Source: Microbacterium sp. MYb45 (lineage in GTDB: Bacteria > Actinomycetota > Actinomycetes > Actinomycetales > Microbacteriaceae). From it: 64,000 bases of DNA. Positions 9,020 through 18,349 of the stretch are shown in pieces; the first letter of the stretch is position 1; every line of letters starts with the position of its first letter. The DNA lies in contig NZ_PCPG01000001.1 in NCBI RefSeq assembly GCF_002979655.1, forward strand, positions 806,001 to 870,000, given 5' to 3'. The notes under the pieces are model-generated. The model saw nothing but the letters and a program-made list of their open reading frames with translations. It was not told the DNA's origin and did not search any database. A program made the position numbers and the translations under genes.

Positions 9020-9703
9020 TCAGCCCGGCTGGTCGGCGCCGCGCGAGGGGACGATGATCCCCGACTCGTACGCGTGGATCACGAGCTGCGCACGATCGCG
9101 TGCGTGCAGCTTCGACATGATGCGGTTCACATGGGTCTTCGCGGTGTGCGGTGAGATCACGAGGCTGTTCGCGATGTCCTGGTTCGACGCCCCGCCCGCC
9201 ACGAGGAGCAGCACCTCGCGCTCCCGCTCCGTGAGCTGTCGCAGCGGCTCGGTGTGCCAGGCATCGGCTCGCGGATGCTGCGGCAGCACGGAGCGCTCGA
9301 TCAGCGACCGTGTTGCCGCCGAGGACAGGAGAGCCTCACCGCGGTGCACCACTCGCACGGCGCTGACGATGTCGTCCGGCTCGGCCCCTTTGCCGATGAA
9401 GCCACTCGCACCGGCGCGGAGTGCGGCGACCACGTAGTCGTCCTCCTCGAAGGTCGTCAGGATGAGCACGCGGGTCGCGGTGGACTGCGCCGCGCTCATG
9501 ATCTGCGCGGTGGCGGCGATGCCGTCGAGCTCCGGCATCCGGATGTCCATCACCACGACGTCCGGCATCGACTCGCGCACCGCGGACACCGCCTCACGCC
9601 CGTTCGCTGCTTCGCCCACCACCTCGATGCCGCCGTCGACGAGGATGTCGCGGACCGCCTGCCGCACCAACGGCTGATCGTCGACGACGAGCACCCGGAT
9701 CAT
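9020..9703 (-). CDS. NarL/LuxR-family response regulator
   Basis: This 227-aa regulator has a receiver domain (about 1-120: acidic DD at 8-9, phospho-accepting Asp in VVVMDIRMPE, Lys in GFIGKGAEP) and a C-terminal LuxR helix-turn-helix (about 150-215: LTEREREVLLLVAGG, NQDIANSLVISPHTAKTHVNRIMSKL). Its ATG overlaps the stop of the sensor kinase by four bases, so the pair is one operon. The likely target is the 22-bp palindrome upstream of the kinase, by position only. The signal sensed cannot be told from sequence. Confidence 0.94.
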   Translation of the reverse strand: MIRVLVVDDQPLVRQAVRDILVDGGIEVVGEAANGREAVSAVRESMPDVVVMDIRMPELDGIAATAQIMSAAQSTATRVLILTTFEEDDYVVAALRAGASGFIGKGAEPDDIVSAVRVVHRGEALLSSAATRSLIERSVLPQHPRADAWHTEPLRQLTEREREVLLLVAGGASNQDIANSLVISPHTAKTHVNRIMSKLHARDRAQLVIHAYESGIIVPSRGADQPG

Positions 9704-10857
9704 CGTGCACCTCCGTCGAGGGGGATCCGCACCTCGAGGCGGAACGCGCTTCCATCGCGGCCGGTCTGCACATCTCCCCGGACCGCGACCACGCGCTCGC
9801 GCAGTCCACGCAGCCCGTGGCCACCCGCACGCGACACCGCCTCGGATTCCGTCGCCACCTGATTGTCGACGACGACACGGAGCGACCCGCCGTCCGCTCG
9901 GAGCCGCACGGTCGCCGCGCCATCCGCTCCGTGCTTGTGCGCATTCGTCAATCCTTCGAGGACCACGAGGTAAGCCACATGATCACTGGCCGGCGACAGA
10001 GCAGGCCGATCGGGATCGTCCTGGAGATCGACGCGCAGCCCCGCCTCGCGGAACTGCACGACCAGCTCGTCGAGACCGGCGAGGCCGACCTGCGGACGAA
10101 GGTCGCGAACATCATCCGGATCGTCGGAGCGCAGCAGCGCCATCAGCCCACCGATGTCGGCGAGCACGGTGCGAGAGGAACGGCGGATGGTGCTCAGTGC
10201 CTCCCGCGCACGCTCCGGGCGGGTCTCCAACGCGGATGACGCGACGCCCGCATTGAGACTGATGACCGAGATCTGGTGCGCGACCACGTCGTGCAGATCG
10301 CGCGCGATGCGCACCCGTTCTTCGGCGACACGTCGTCGCGCTTCCTCGTCCCTCCCCCGCTCGGCCCGCTCCGCGCGTTCGGTCATGGCGGAGACGAACT
10401 CGCGTCGTGACCTGGTCGCGTCCCCCAGTGCTCCGGCGAGGGCGATGATGAAGACGAACTGCAGCGCGCGGGCATCGAAGAGATCCCCGCCGAGCGGGAT
10501 CGCGTTCGAGAAGAAGACGATCGCCGTCGCCGAGGTCACGGCGATGATCCCGACGAGTCGCCCTCGACGGTCCACGACGGCGTAGGCACTGATCGCCATG
10601 GCGATGAGCGCGCTCGGCGACAGGACACCCGCGAATGCCAGGACCACTGCGCACAGCAGGCTGACGACGAGCACGACGAGGGGATGCCGGCGGCGGAACG
10701 GCATCGCGGCCGCGGGGACGAGGGCGACGACGAGCAGCCATCCCGTCGCGCGGAACGCCTCGTCCGGGAAGGGTGACACGGCGAACACGACCACCACGAC
10801 CACAGCGATCAGGTCGGAGAGCGGCGCCGCGATTCCTGGAGGACGAGGTGCCGGCAT
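9700..10857 (-). CDS. Membrane sensor histidine kinase, HisKA_3 (NarX/DesK-like) type
   Basis: The 385-aa kinase has an N-terminal membrane region of about 150 residues with four or five hydrophobic segments, then a coiled linker rich in Arg/Glu, the phospho-accepting His in RIARDLHDVVAHQISVIS and a HATPase domain with LEGLTNAHKHG and GHGLRGLRERV. The start is placed at ATG 10857, after which the first helix begins; the same frame stays open far upstream but only as antisense of other genes. The extracellular part is minimal, suggesting a membrane-state or intramembrane signal, as in DesK-like kinases. Confidence 0.93.
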   Translation of the reverse strand: MPAPRPPGIAAPLSDLIAVVVVVVFAVSPFPDEAFRATGWLLVVALVPAAAMPFRRRHPLVVLVVSLLCAVVLAFAGVLSPSALIAMAISAYAVVDRRGRLVGIIAVTSATAIVFFSNAIPLGGDLFDARALQFVFIIALAGALGDATRSRREFVSAMTERAERAERGRDEEARRRVAEERVRIARDLHDVVAHQISVISLNAGVASSALETRPERAREALSTIRRSSRTVLADIGGLMALLRSDDPDDVRDLRPQVGLAGLDELVVQFREAGLRVDLQDDPDRPALSPASDHVAYLVVLEGLTNAHKHGADGAATVRLRADGGSLRVVVDNQVATESEAVSRAGGHGLRGLRERVVAVRGDVQTGRDGSAFRLEVRIPLDGGAR

Positions 10858-10912
10858 CACACCAGTATTCACCGCGACGCCGACTCCCGGATCCTCCGCC
10901 GGGATGAGCTGT

Positions 10913-10934
10913 GTGTACTGCGATCGCAGTACAC
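10913..10934. promoter_or_regulatory. 22-bp perfect palindrome between kinase operon and hydrolase gene
   Basis: The half-site GTGTACTGCGA is followed directly by its exact reverse complement. It lies 55 bp upstream of the kinase start (minus) and 88 bp upstream of the hydrolase start (plus). Such a site is expected for a dimeric regulator. The adjacent LuxR-type regulator is the simplest candidate, but a TetR protein encoded elsewhere would also fit. Confidence 0.7.
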
Positions 10935-11022
10935 GTTTGTCTGCGGCAGGGCGACGCGGCGGCGGATGCCGCGCGGCACGCTGGGATGAGGGCGCACAGC
11001 GCGTGCGCCGAGAGAGGTCGGC

Positions 11023-11973
11023 ATGAAGAAGCCCGTCAAGAGAGTGCTCATCGCACTCACGTCCGTCGTCGCCGTCATCGCGGTCGGACTGGTGGCCACC
11101 ACGGTCGGCAATGCGGTGGCGACCGCGGTCGAACAGGATCGCATCGAGCCGTACGGGCAGAAGGTCACCGTGGACGGGCACGAGATGAACGTCATGATCA
11201 CCGGTGAGGGCTCGGAGGACATCGTTCTCCTCCCGGGTTTCGGCACCGCATCCCCGGTGCTCGACTTCGAGCCGCTCGTCACCGAGCTGGCCAAGGACCA
11301 TCGCGTGATCGTCGTGGAGCCGTTCGGTTACGGGCTGAGCGACGGTACGGATCGCGCCCGCACCACCGACAACATCGTGACCGAGACGCATTCCGCTCTG
11401 CAGGAGCTCGGCGTCGACGACTACGTCTTGATGGGGCATTCCATCGCCGGCATATACGGCATCCAGTTCGCGAACCGCTATCCCGATGAGGTGCGGGCGT
11501 TCGTCGGAATCGACAGCAGCGTCCCCGGACAGCCCGGCTCGGACACCGAGCTGCCTGTCGGGCTCTTCGGTGCGGCGAAGAACCTGGGGCTGGTGCGACT
11601 GATCGCATCGTTCCGTGGCACGGGCTACGACGAGTCCGTCTACTCCGTAGAGGCGCAGGAGCAGTTCGCCCTGCTCACCAACCGGAACACGCTGAGCCCC
11701 ACCTACCTGAACGCGATGTCTCTGCTCCACGCGAACTTCGAGGATGCGCTCGGCACGAGCTTCCCCGAAGACCTCCCCCTGCTGCTGTTCGTCGTGGCCG
11801 ACAATCCGACGGTCCCCACCTGGGTGGATCTGCACGAGGAGCAGGCCGCGGCCGTCGACGATGGAACGGTCGTGCCGCTCGATGGGACGCACTACCTCCA
11901 CCACACGCACACGCCGGAGATCGTCGACGGGTTCCGCTCGTGGGAGCGCACCAGGATGCCCGCCGCGGAGTGA
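11023..11973 (+). CDS. Membrane-anchored alpha/beta hydrolase
   Basis: The 316-aa protein starts with a short basic stretch and one hydrophobic segment (about 8-30), so it is probably anchored with an extracytoplasmic hydrolase domain. The domain has the oxyanion motif LLPGFGTASP, the nucleophile elbow GHSIAGIYG, and a late His in DGTHYLHHTHTPEIV. It is transcribed divergently from the two-component operon across the 22-bp palindrome, so it is the probable regulated target of that system. The substrate is unknown. Confidence 0.88.
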   Translation: MKKPVKRVLIALTSVVAVIAVGLVATTVGNAVATAVEQDRIEPYGQKVTVDGHEMNVMITGEGSEDIVLLPGFGTASPVLDFEPLVTELAKDHRVIVVEPFGYGLSDGTDRARTTDNIVTETHSALQELGVDDYVLMGHSIAGIYGIQFANRYPDEVRAFVGIDSSVPGQPGSDTELPVGLFGAAKNLGLVRLIASFRGTGYDESVYSVEAQEQFALLTNRNTLSPTYLNAMSLLHANFEDALGTSFPEDLPLLLFVVADNPTVPTWVDLHEEQAAAVDDGTVVPLDGTHYLHHTHTPEIVDGFRSWERTRMPAAE

Positions 11974-12007
11974 CGCCGGAGCTCTGGACATCACGTAGCG
12001 TGAACGG

Positions 12008-12418
12008 ATGGACAGAGCAGTCGCACGATGGATCCTGGCGGTCGCGCTCGGCGCGATCGGTGTCGGCCACTTCCTCAGCACCCGCGGGTTCCGGGTCGTG
12101 GTGCCCGATTGGGCCACTCGCCTGACCAGGCTCGACAAGGACACGATCGTGATCGCCTCGGGCGCCGCAGAGGTCGCGCTCGCGGCGGGGCTCCTCGCGC
12201 TACCGAAGGAGCGCCGCCGCATCGGCTGGGCGACGGCCGCATTCTTCGTCGCCGTGATGCCCGGGAACATCCACCAGTGGCAGACCAAGCGCTCGACGCC
12301 GGGACTCGACACGGATGCTCGGCGGTTCGGCCGGCTGTTCCTGCAGCCGGTCCTGGTGCTGTGGGCGCTGTGGTCGACCGGCGGCGAGACGCCCCGCCGA
12401 AACCACCGTCGGCGTTGA
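12008..12418 (+). CDS. DoxX-like small membrane protein
   Basis: The 136-aa protein has four hydrophobic segments (about 7-25, 45-62, 70-90 and 106-122) and begins WILAVALGAIGVGHF, the typical DoxX-family first helix with GxxH. Members are quinone- or redox-associated membrane proteins of mostly unknown role. It lies 34 bases after the hydrolase stop on the same strand, so it may share that transcript. Confidence 0.75.
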   Translation: MDRAVARWILAVALGAIGVGHFLSTRGFRVVVPDWATRLTRLDKDTIVIASGAAEVALAAGLLALPKERRRIGWATAAFFVAVMPGNIHQWQTKRSTPGLDTDARRFGRLFLQPVLVLWALWSTGGETPRRNHRRR

Positions 12419-12457
12419 GAGACAGACCATGCCCGTGAGCTCGAAGAGAATGGTCCC

Positions 12458-13807
12458 ATGACATCCCCCTCGCTGGTGTGGTTCCGCGACGACCTCCGCC
12501 TCGCCGACAATCCGGCGTTGCGCGCCGCGATCGATCGAGGTGAACCGGTCATCGCGCTCTATGTGCTCGACGAGGAGTCGCCGGGCATCCGCCCCCTCGG
12601 CGGCGCAGCCCGCTGGTGGCTGCACCACTCGCTGGCGTCGCTCGACGCGCGTCTGCGTGAGCGCGGCGGGGCACTCGTGCGGCGGCGCGGCCCCGCCGCG
12701 CGCGTCGTGCGCGAGACGGTGGCGGATGTCGGCGCCGGCGCCGTGTTCTGGAACCGACGGTACGGGGGCGCCGAGCGCGAGATCGACTCATCGCTGAAGT
12801 CGGCACTCCGGGCCGAGGGGCTCGAGGTCGCGTCCTTCGCAGCATCCCTGCTGCACGAGCCGTGGACCGTGACGACCGGCAGCGGCACGCACTATTCCGT
12901 CTTCACCCCGTTCTGGCGCGCGTGTCTCGCGCTGCCGGCACCACGCGCGCCGCTTCCGGAGCCACGGACAGTCGATGGCCCGGATCATGTCCCCGCCTCC
13001 GATGCTCTCGACGACTGGGATCTGCTGCCCACCCGGCCGGATTGGGCCGGGGGCCTGCGCGACACCTGGGAGCCTGGGGAACCCGCCGCCCGGCGACGCC
13101 TCACGGAGTTCCTCGCTCACGACCTCCCCTCGTATGACCGCGCGCGCGACGAACCCGCTGCCGGTGCGACCTCGCTGCTCTCCCCGCGGCTGCGCTGGGG
13201 AGAGATCAGCCCCTTCACGGTCTGGCACGAGGCCGTCGGCGTGGACGGTGCCGGCGGATTCCTCTCCGAGCTCGGTTGGCGGGAGTTCGCTTGGCACACG
13301 CTGTACCACTCCCCCGACCTCGCGACCCGGAATCTGCGTCGCGAGTTCGACGCATTCCCCTGGCCGCCCCTCGATCCCACGCATCTGGAAGCCTGGCAGC
13401 ACGGCGAGACCGGAGTGCCGCTGGTGGATGCGGGAATGCGGGAGCTCTGGCACACGGGCTACATGCACAACCGCGTCCGGATGGTCGTGGCCTCCTTCCT
13501 CGTGAAGAACCTGCTGATCGACTGGCGACTCGGCGAGGAGTGGTTCTGGGACACGCTCGTCGACGCCGACGAGGCCAACAACCCGTTCAACTGGCAATGG
13601 GTGGCGGGCTCCGGTGCCGATGCGGCCCCGTACTTCCGCGTTTTCAATCCCGAGCTGCAGGCGAAGAAGTTCGACCCGCAGGGGCTCTACATCTCGCAGT
13701 GGGCCTCCGAAGCACCGACCGAACCGATCGTCGACCTCGGTGAGACCAGGAAGGCCGCCCTCGCGGCGTACGACGAGGTCAAGCGGGCGCCACGAGCGCC
13801 TTCCTGA
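12458..13807 (+). CDS. phrB: Deoxyribodipyrimidine photolyase (CPD class I)
   Basis: This enzyme repairs cyclobutane pyrimidine dimers with blue light, using FAD and an antenna chromophore. The 449 residues have an N-terminal Rossmann antenna domain (WFRDDLRLADNPAL) and a C-terminal FAD domain with GWREFAWHTLYH, the lesion-binding stretch WQHGETGVPLVDAGMREL, HNRVRMVVASFL and WQWVAGSGADAAPYFRVFNP. The Trp-rich electron-transfer positions are present. It starts at ATG 12458, close after the DoxX gene. Confidence 0.96.
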   Translation: MTSPSLVWFRDDLRLADNPALRAAIDRGEPVIALYVLDEESPGIRPLGGAARWWLHHSLASLDARLRERGGALVRRRGPAARVVRETVADVGAGAVFWNRRYGGAEREIDSSLKSALRAEGLEVASFAASLLHEPWTVTTGSGTHYSVFTPFWRACLALPAPRAPLPEPRTVDGPDHVPASDALDDWDLLPTRPDWAGGLRDTWEPGEPAARRRLTEFLAHDLPSYDRARDEPAAGATSLLSPRLRWGEISPFTVWHEAVGVDGAGGFLSELGWREFAWHTLYHSPDLATRNLRREFDAFPWPPLDPTHLEAWQHGETGVPLVDAGMRELWHTGYMHNRVRMVVASFLVKNLLIDWRLGEEWFWDTLVDADEANNPFNWQWVAGSGADAAPYFRVFNPELQAKKFDPQGLYISQWASEAPTEPIVDLGETRKAALAAYDEVKRAPRAPS

Positions 13808-13845
13808 TGCTCGAAGACGGCGAGGTCTGCACCGCCGGGGTGTGG

Positions 13846-14790
13846 TCAGCCGGCGATGATCTCCGGCAGCTTCCATGAGGCGAGCTCACCGAGCCGCGGC
13901 CGGTAGAGCCGGATCAGGAGGTTCCAGCCCTCCGGGAGGGGAATGGAGTTCGCGGCATCGTCGCCGTGGTCGCCGAGGCGCACGGTGGTCGATCCGTCCT
14001 CGTTCTTGGTGGCGAACACCGAGTTGACGTTCGTGGCGCCGATCGGCCCGGGTTCGAAGTAGCCGGCCGCGTTGTAGACGCTGACCGACCAGAACGCGTC
14101 GGCGGGCACGTCTCGGAAGGTCATGGTGTAGCGGCCGACGGGAAGCTTGGGGTCGATGTTGATGTACGACGCCTCCGCATCGGGAAGGCCACCCCAGCCG
14201 AGCGCCGTGCCGACCAGGTGACGCACGGGGTCGACGTCTTCCTTCGCTCCGAAGCATCCCGACAGTCCACCCATCGTCTTGCCCAGCACGAGCAGGGCTT
14301 CGCGAACCTCGACGTAGCTGTCGTGGTCGTATTCGGGGTGAGAGAACTCCTGCGTACCGCTCGCGGTGAGAGTGATCTGGTCCTGGATCGCATTCACCGC
14401 TTCGAGGTCGCTCGGACTTGCCGGGTCGAAGAGGATGCGTGCCGCGGCGATGACGTGCGGGGTCTCGAACTCCTCGATCGTGAGGGGATAGGAGCCGGCC
14501 CGATGGAAGACACGGTTGATGTAGTGGTCCTGGTTGATGATCATGACCGAGACGTACCGGTCTCCGACCTCCGGCAGCGTGAGGGTGACGGGGCCCCCAC
14601 TGAGATCGATGATCGCGACCGAATAGAGCGTGTCGCGGTTCTGTCGAATCACCGGTTGCTGCTCCAGGGGCGGGAGCGCACGGTCGTGGTGGAACACGCC
14701 CACCCCGCCGATGATCGGCAGCATCCGGTCGATCATCGTGTCGGTTTCTACCCGCGTGAAGTTGTCGACATCGACGATCTGGGCACTCAT
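13846..14790 (-). CDS. DUF1254/DUF1214-type protein
   Basis: The 314-aa protein has an N-terminal DUF1254-like half (NRDTLYSVAIIDLSGGPVTLTLPE, written here only in part) and a C-terminal DUF1214-like half with YTMTFRDVPADAFWSVSVYN and AANSIPLPEGWNLLIRLYRP. These are beta-rich domains of unknown function, often paired. The ATG at 14790 follows GAGGAG at good spacing, while the longer start at 14823 does not. No signal peptide is seen, so it is predicted to be cytoplasmic, unlike many secreted family members. Confidence 0.85.
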   Translation of the reverse strand: MSAQIVDVDNFTRVETDTMIDRMLPIIGGVGVFHHDRALPPLEQQPVIRQNRDTLYSVAIIDLSGGPVTLTLPEVGDRYVSVMIINQDHYINRVFHRAGSYPLTIEEFETPHVIAAARILFDPASPSDLEAVNAIQDQITLTASGTQEFSHPEYDHDSYVEVREALLVLGKTMGGLSGCFGAKEDVDPVRHLVGTALGWGGLPDAEASYINIDPKLPVGRYTMTFRDVPADAFWSVSVYNAAGYFEPGPIGATNVNSVFATKNEDGSTTVRLGDHGDDAANSIPLPEGWNLLIRLYRPRLGELASWKLPEIIAG

Positions 14791-14912
14791 CCGGGGCTCC
14801 TCGCTGCTCTGTTGCCCACACACTATCGGGTGGGACAGTCGCCCGCGGTCATCGGCGAGGCGCGCGGATCGTCGGTGCGTGGGCGGGATCGTCGAGCAAG
14901 GGCAGCGGCGCC

Positions 14913-15950
14913 TCAGACGGGCACGATGTCGGCGGTGTGGTACTGGAACACGAGGCGCGCGGGAACCGCACCGGCGAGTACCTCGTCGACGGACGAGTTC
15001 ACCTGCTGCAGCTCGCGGGCCTCTGTGACGACTCTGGTGCGCCCGGCGGCATGCAGAGCGAACACCTCAGCGAGGTCCTGTCGCGTGCCGACGATCGAAC
15101 CGATGATGCTGATGCCTTTCAGGACGGTGTCGAAGATCGGAACAGTCAGTTCCCCGCCGGCCGGCAGCGATACGAGGACCAGACGACCCCCGCGATTCAG
15201 AGAGGAGAACGCCTGATCGAAGACCGCGGGAGCGACGGCGAGCACCACGACGACGTCAGCTCCACCGAGGCTGCGGATCGCGGTGATCGGGTCGGTGTCG
15301 TGGGCGTTGATGACGTGGTCCGCTCCCAGCTCCGTCGCCAGCTCCAGCTTCTCGTCGGTGACGTCGACGGCGATGACCTTCGCACCGACCAGGCGAGCGT
15401 ATTGGACGGCGAGATGCCCGAGCCCGCCCACGCCGAAGATCACCACGGTCTCCCCCGGCGTGACCCGTGCATTCTTGATGGCGGCATAGGTCGTCACGCC
15501 GGCGCATGTGAGCGGCGCGGCGTCCATGGCGGTGATGCCTTCGGGAACGGCGACGGCGAAGCGGGAGTCCGCGAGCATGTATTCGCCGTAGCCGCCATCG
15601 ACCGCATAGCCGTTGTTGTACTGGCTCTCGCAGAGGTTCTCTCGCCCGTCGACGCAGTACCGACACTCACCGCAGGCGTGACCGAGCCAGGGCATCGCGA
15701 CACGCTGCCCGACAGCACGGTTGGTGACGCCCGTGCCGAGTTGCTCGACGATTCCGACGCCTTCGTGCCCCGGGATCAGCGGGAGGGTGGGCTTCACCGG
15801 CCAGTCTCCTCGCATCGCATGGATATCCGTGTGACATAGTCCGCACGTCTCCAGGCGGACCAGTACCTGTCCCGGACCGGGCTCCGGCACCGGGCGCTCC
15901 TCCACCTGCGCCGGCGCACCGAACTCTGTGACGACTGCTGCTCGCATCAT
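14913..15950 (-). CDS. adhP: Zinc-dependent alcohol dehydrogenase (AdhP-like)
   Basis: This NAD-linked medium-chain dehydrogenase of 345 aa shows catalytic zinc ligands in CGLCHTDIH and GHEGVG, four structural-zinc cysteines in CGECRYCVDGRENLC, and the Rossmann motif GVGGLGH. AdhP-type enzymes interconvert primary alcohols and aldehydes. A dormancy-type box (16015-16028) lies 64 bases upstream of the ATG, so the gene probably belongs to the low-oxygen regulon, where ethanol formation could re-oxidise NADH. Regulation is inferred. Confidence 0.94.
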   Translation of the reverse strand: MMRAAVVTEFGAPAQVEERPVPEPGPGQVLVRLETCGLCHTDIHAMRGDWPVKPTLPLIPGHEGVGIVEQLGTGVTNRAVGQRVAMPWLGHACGECRYCVDGRENLCESQYNNGYAVDGGYGEYMLADSRFAVAVPEGITAMDAAPLTCAGVTTYAAIKNARVTPGETVVIFGVGGLGHLAVQYARLVGAKVIAVDVTDEKLELATELGADHVINAHDTDPITAIRSLGGADVVVVLAVAPAVFDQAFSSLNRGGRLVLVSLPAGGELTVPIFDTVLKGISIIGSIVGTRQDLAEVFALHAAGRTRVVTEARELQQVNSSVDEVLAGAVPARLVFQYHTADIVPV

Positions 15951-15976
15951 TCCTCCTTGACGAAATCGTGGGTGTC

Positions 15977-15997
15977 TGAAGCCTGAAGCCTGAAGCC
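15977..15997. repeat. Three tandem copies of a 7-bp unit
   Basis: TGAAGCC is repeated three times without interruption between adhP and its upstream box. It lies in the predicted 5' untranslated region of adhP, 27 to 47 bases before the start. A repeat this short can change copy number by slippage; any effect on expression is speculative. Confidence 0.9.
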
Positions 15998-16014
15998 TGC
16001 GGCGCCTCCCGCAC

Positions 16015-16028
16015 GGACCGAAGGTCCT
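16015..16028 (-). promoter_or_regulatory. Dormancy-type box upstream of adhP
   Basis: The minus strand reads AGGACCTTCGGTCC, nearly a full palindrome and a match to the box GGGACSTTCGACYC repeated through this region. It lies 64 bases before the adhP start. Confidence 0.65.
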
Positions 16029-16070
16029 GCTGCGACGGACCGACGGGCGCAGAGACCGAACTCACGTCGG

Positions 16071-16910
16071 TCACCGGACGATCACTGTCACTGTGGATGG
16101 TCGCGAGACGATCGCCTGGCTGGTCGACCCGAGAAGGAAGCGAGCGATCGCTCCGCGCCCGTGCGAGCCGATGACGGCGAGGCGAGCGTCGCTTGCGAGC
16201 CGATTGATGATGACCTCGGCGTAGCCTCGCTCGACGACTCGACGCACTTCCAGCTGCGGGTGGAGTCGGGGAATCGCCGCCAAGGACTCCGCGAGAGCAT
16301 CCTCCGTCAGCTTCTGCATGCCCCTGAGGTAGTCCGCCGGATAAGCGGACATGTTGAGCGGCAACGGAACCGTCACCCAAGCATTGACGACCGTGAGCGG
16401 ATCCCCGGTGATCGCCGCTTCGGCCGCGGCGAAGTCGATCAGCTTCCGAGAGATCGAGGAACCGTCGACCCCCACCACTACCCCTCTCCGACCGGAGAGG
16501 TCGATGTCCGGCACGACGACCACCGGGCAGTGCGCACCGGCGGCCACTCGGATACCGTGGGGGCCACGCCGTGATTCCGTATCCGATCCCTGGAAGTCAC
16601 TCCCGATGACCAGAAGATCGAACACCATGGACGCGTCGATCAGCTCCTCCACGGGGTTTCCGCGTGCGACTCTGATGTCCGCCTTCACACCGTGGGCTCG
16701 GACCCGCTCTGCTTCGCGCGCGAGCAGTGCGCGCGTCAGTCCGATCGCCTCTGCGACGACGTTCCCTTCGCCCACCGCACCGATCGCGCCCCCCACGACT
16801 GAGATCAGTTCGACCCTGCTGAGCCGCTCCTCGGCGCGGCGCGCCGCCCATTCGACAGCCCGCTGGGATGCGCGGCTGTCGACGACTCCGACGAGGATGC
16901 TCTCTTCCAT
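16071..16910 (-). CDS. Tandem universal stress protein (two UspA domains)
   Basis: The 279-aa protein has two UspA domains (about 1-140 and 141-279). The second keeps the ATP-binding pattern GSHGRGAIARFLLGS and the Asp in VVGVDGSS. In the first the glycine motif is degenerate (GSDFQGSD). Tandem USPs of this kind are hallmark members of the mycobacterial DosR regulon. It is the last gene of a four-gene minus-strand unit, microprotein, flavodoxin, MBL nuclease, USP. A 56-base gap separates it from the nuclease gene, so a separate promoter is possible, but no clear box is seen there. Confidence 0.93.
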   Translation of the reverse strand: MEESILVGVVDSRASQRAVEWAARRAEERLSRVELISVVGGAIGAVGEGNVVAEAIGLTRALLAREAERVRAHGVKADIRVARGNPVEELIDASMVFDLLVIGSDFQGSDTESRRGPHGIRVAAGAHCPVVVVPDIDLSGRRGVVVGVDGSSISRKLIDFAAAEAAITGDPLTVVNAWVTVPLPLNMSAYPADYLRGMQKLTEDALAESLAAIPRLHPQLEVRRVVERGYAEVIINRLASDARLAVIGSHGRGAIARFLLGSTSQAIVSRPSTVTVIVR

Positions 16911-16966
16911 GTGCGGTTCCTTTCAGTGGAGGCGCCCCTGCGGGAACGACCGGGGGCCGACCGGGG

Positions 16967-18349
16967 CTAGATCCGAACTTCTTCACCGTGGTCGGGTACG
17001 CGCGCCGGCCACCCGAGCTCGCGCTCGATCCGCAGCCGCAGTGTGTCCGCGGAGGCGGGCTCGCCGTGCGTCACGTACACCGCATCGGGCGCCCGTTCCG
17101 CCGCGCGCATCCAGCGGACGATCCCGTCGGCATCGGCATGTGCAGACATCGAATCGATCGAGACGACTTCGGCCCCGACGGCGATGTCCCTGCCGAAAAC
17201 GCGCAGTGTGCGCTCCCCGGCGAGCAACCGCGCCCCGCGTGTGCCGCCGGCCTGGAAGCCGGTCAGGACGATCGCGTTGCGCTTATCGGGGGCGTAGGCC
17301 AGAAGATGGTGCAGGATCCGCCCTCCGGCGAGCATCCCGCTGGCGGAGATGATGATCATCGGGCCCCCGCGCAGATTGAGGAGCTTCGAGTCGTCGACGC
17401 TGTGGACCGGAGTCGCAAGGTCGTACAGGCGTTCGACCTCATCCGCGGAGAGACGATGCTCCTCGGGGTGCCGGCGATACACGTCGGCGACGCTGATCGC
17501 CATCGGACTGTTCACGTAGATCGGCACGTCGGGGATCTCGCCGCGCTCGCGCAATCGAGAAAGGTGGAGCAGCACGGTCTCGGTGCGGCCGACCGCGAAC
17601 GCGGGGATGAGGACGACACCGTTGCGACGAACCGTGCGCCGGACGACATCTCCCAACTGCGATTCGGGATCGACCGGGCTGTGCGCTCGGTTTCCGTAGG
17701 TCGATTCGGTGACGAGGATGTCCGCACCTTCGAAGGGATGCGGAGGTCGCATGAGTGGATCGTCGCTCCGCCCCAGGTCACCCGTGAAGCACACGAGCCG
17801 CTCGCCGACATCGATGTACGCACTCATCGCTCCCAGGATGTGACCGGCCGGATGCAGGACCGCGGTGGTCGCACCGGCGATGTGCGTCTCCTCCCCCTCC
17901 GGCACCACGACGAACCGTTCCAGAGCACGCTCTGCATCCTTCACCGTGTACAGCGGTGTCGGATTCTCATGTCGAGACCATCTGTGCTTCGCCGCATGCC
18001 GTGCTTCTTCTTCCAGCAGATGTGCGCTGTCGATGAGCATGATCCGGCAGAGGGAGGCCGTGCCTTCGCTTGCATACACAGAGCCTCGGTAGCCCTCTCT
18101 GACGAGGGCCGGCAGGTAGCCGGAGTGATCCAGGTGTGCGTGCGTGAGGACGACGGCGTCGATGGTGCGTGGGGGAACGGCGAGCGGAGCGCGGTTGCGC
18201 TCTCGGAGCACCTTGTATCCCTGGAACAGCCCGCAATCGACGAGTATCCGTGCGGACGGCGTGCTGAGCATGTAGCGCGACCCCGTCACCGTGTCTGCGG
18301 CACCGAGAAACCTCAACGTCGCCGCGCTCATACTCGTGGCCGCGGTCAT
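16967..18349 (-). CDS. MBL-fold/beta-CASP RNA-processing nuclease (CPSF-like)
   Basis: The 460-aa metallo-beta-lactamase nuclease has the metal motif THAHLDHSG (about 69-77), a second metal site around LHPAGHILGAM and FTGDLGRS, and C-terminal beta-CASP elements including MSAHADADGIVRWM and VTHGEP. The architecture matches bacterial CPSF73-like exo/endoribonucleases such as TTHA0252. It starts with an ATG that overlaps the flavodoxin stop by four bases, so it is translationally coupled and falls in the same regulated unit. A role in RNA turnover during dormancy is an inference. Confidence 0.92.
   Translation of the reverse strand: MTAATSMSAATLRFLGAADTVTGSRYMLSTPSARILVDCGLFQGYKVLRERNRAPLAVPPRTIDAVVLTHAHLDHSGYLPALVREGYRGSVYASEGTASLCRIMLIDSAHLLEEEARHAAKHRWSRHENPTPLYTVKDAERALERFVVVPEGEETHIAGATTAVLHPAGHILGAMSAYIDVGERLVCFTGDLGRSDDPLMRPPHPFEGADILVTESTYGNRAHSPVDPESQLGDVVRRTVRRNGVVLIPAFAVGRTETVLLHLSRLRERGEIPDVPIYVNSPMAISVADVYRRHPEEHRLSADEVERLYDLATPVHSVDDSKLLNLRGGPMIIISASGMLAGGRILHHLLAYAPDKRNAIVLTGFQAGGTRGARLLAGERTLRVFGRDIAVGAEVVSIDSMSAHADADGIVRWMRAAERAPDAVYVTHGEPASADTLRLRIERELGWPARVPDHGEEVRI

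Noticed and set aside
9700..12552. A 950-residue kinase start far upstream
   Set aside because: The extra part is antisense to the hydrolase, DoxX and photolyase genes; the kinase proper begins at 10857.
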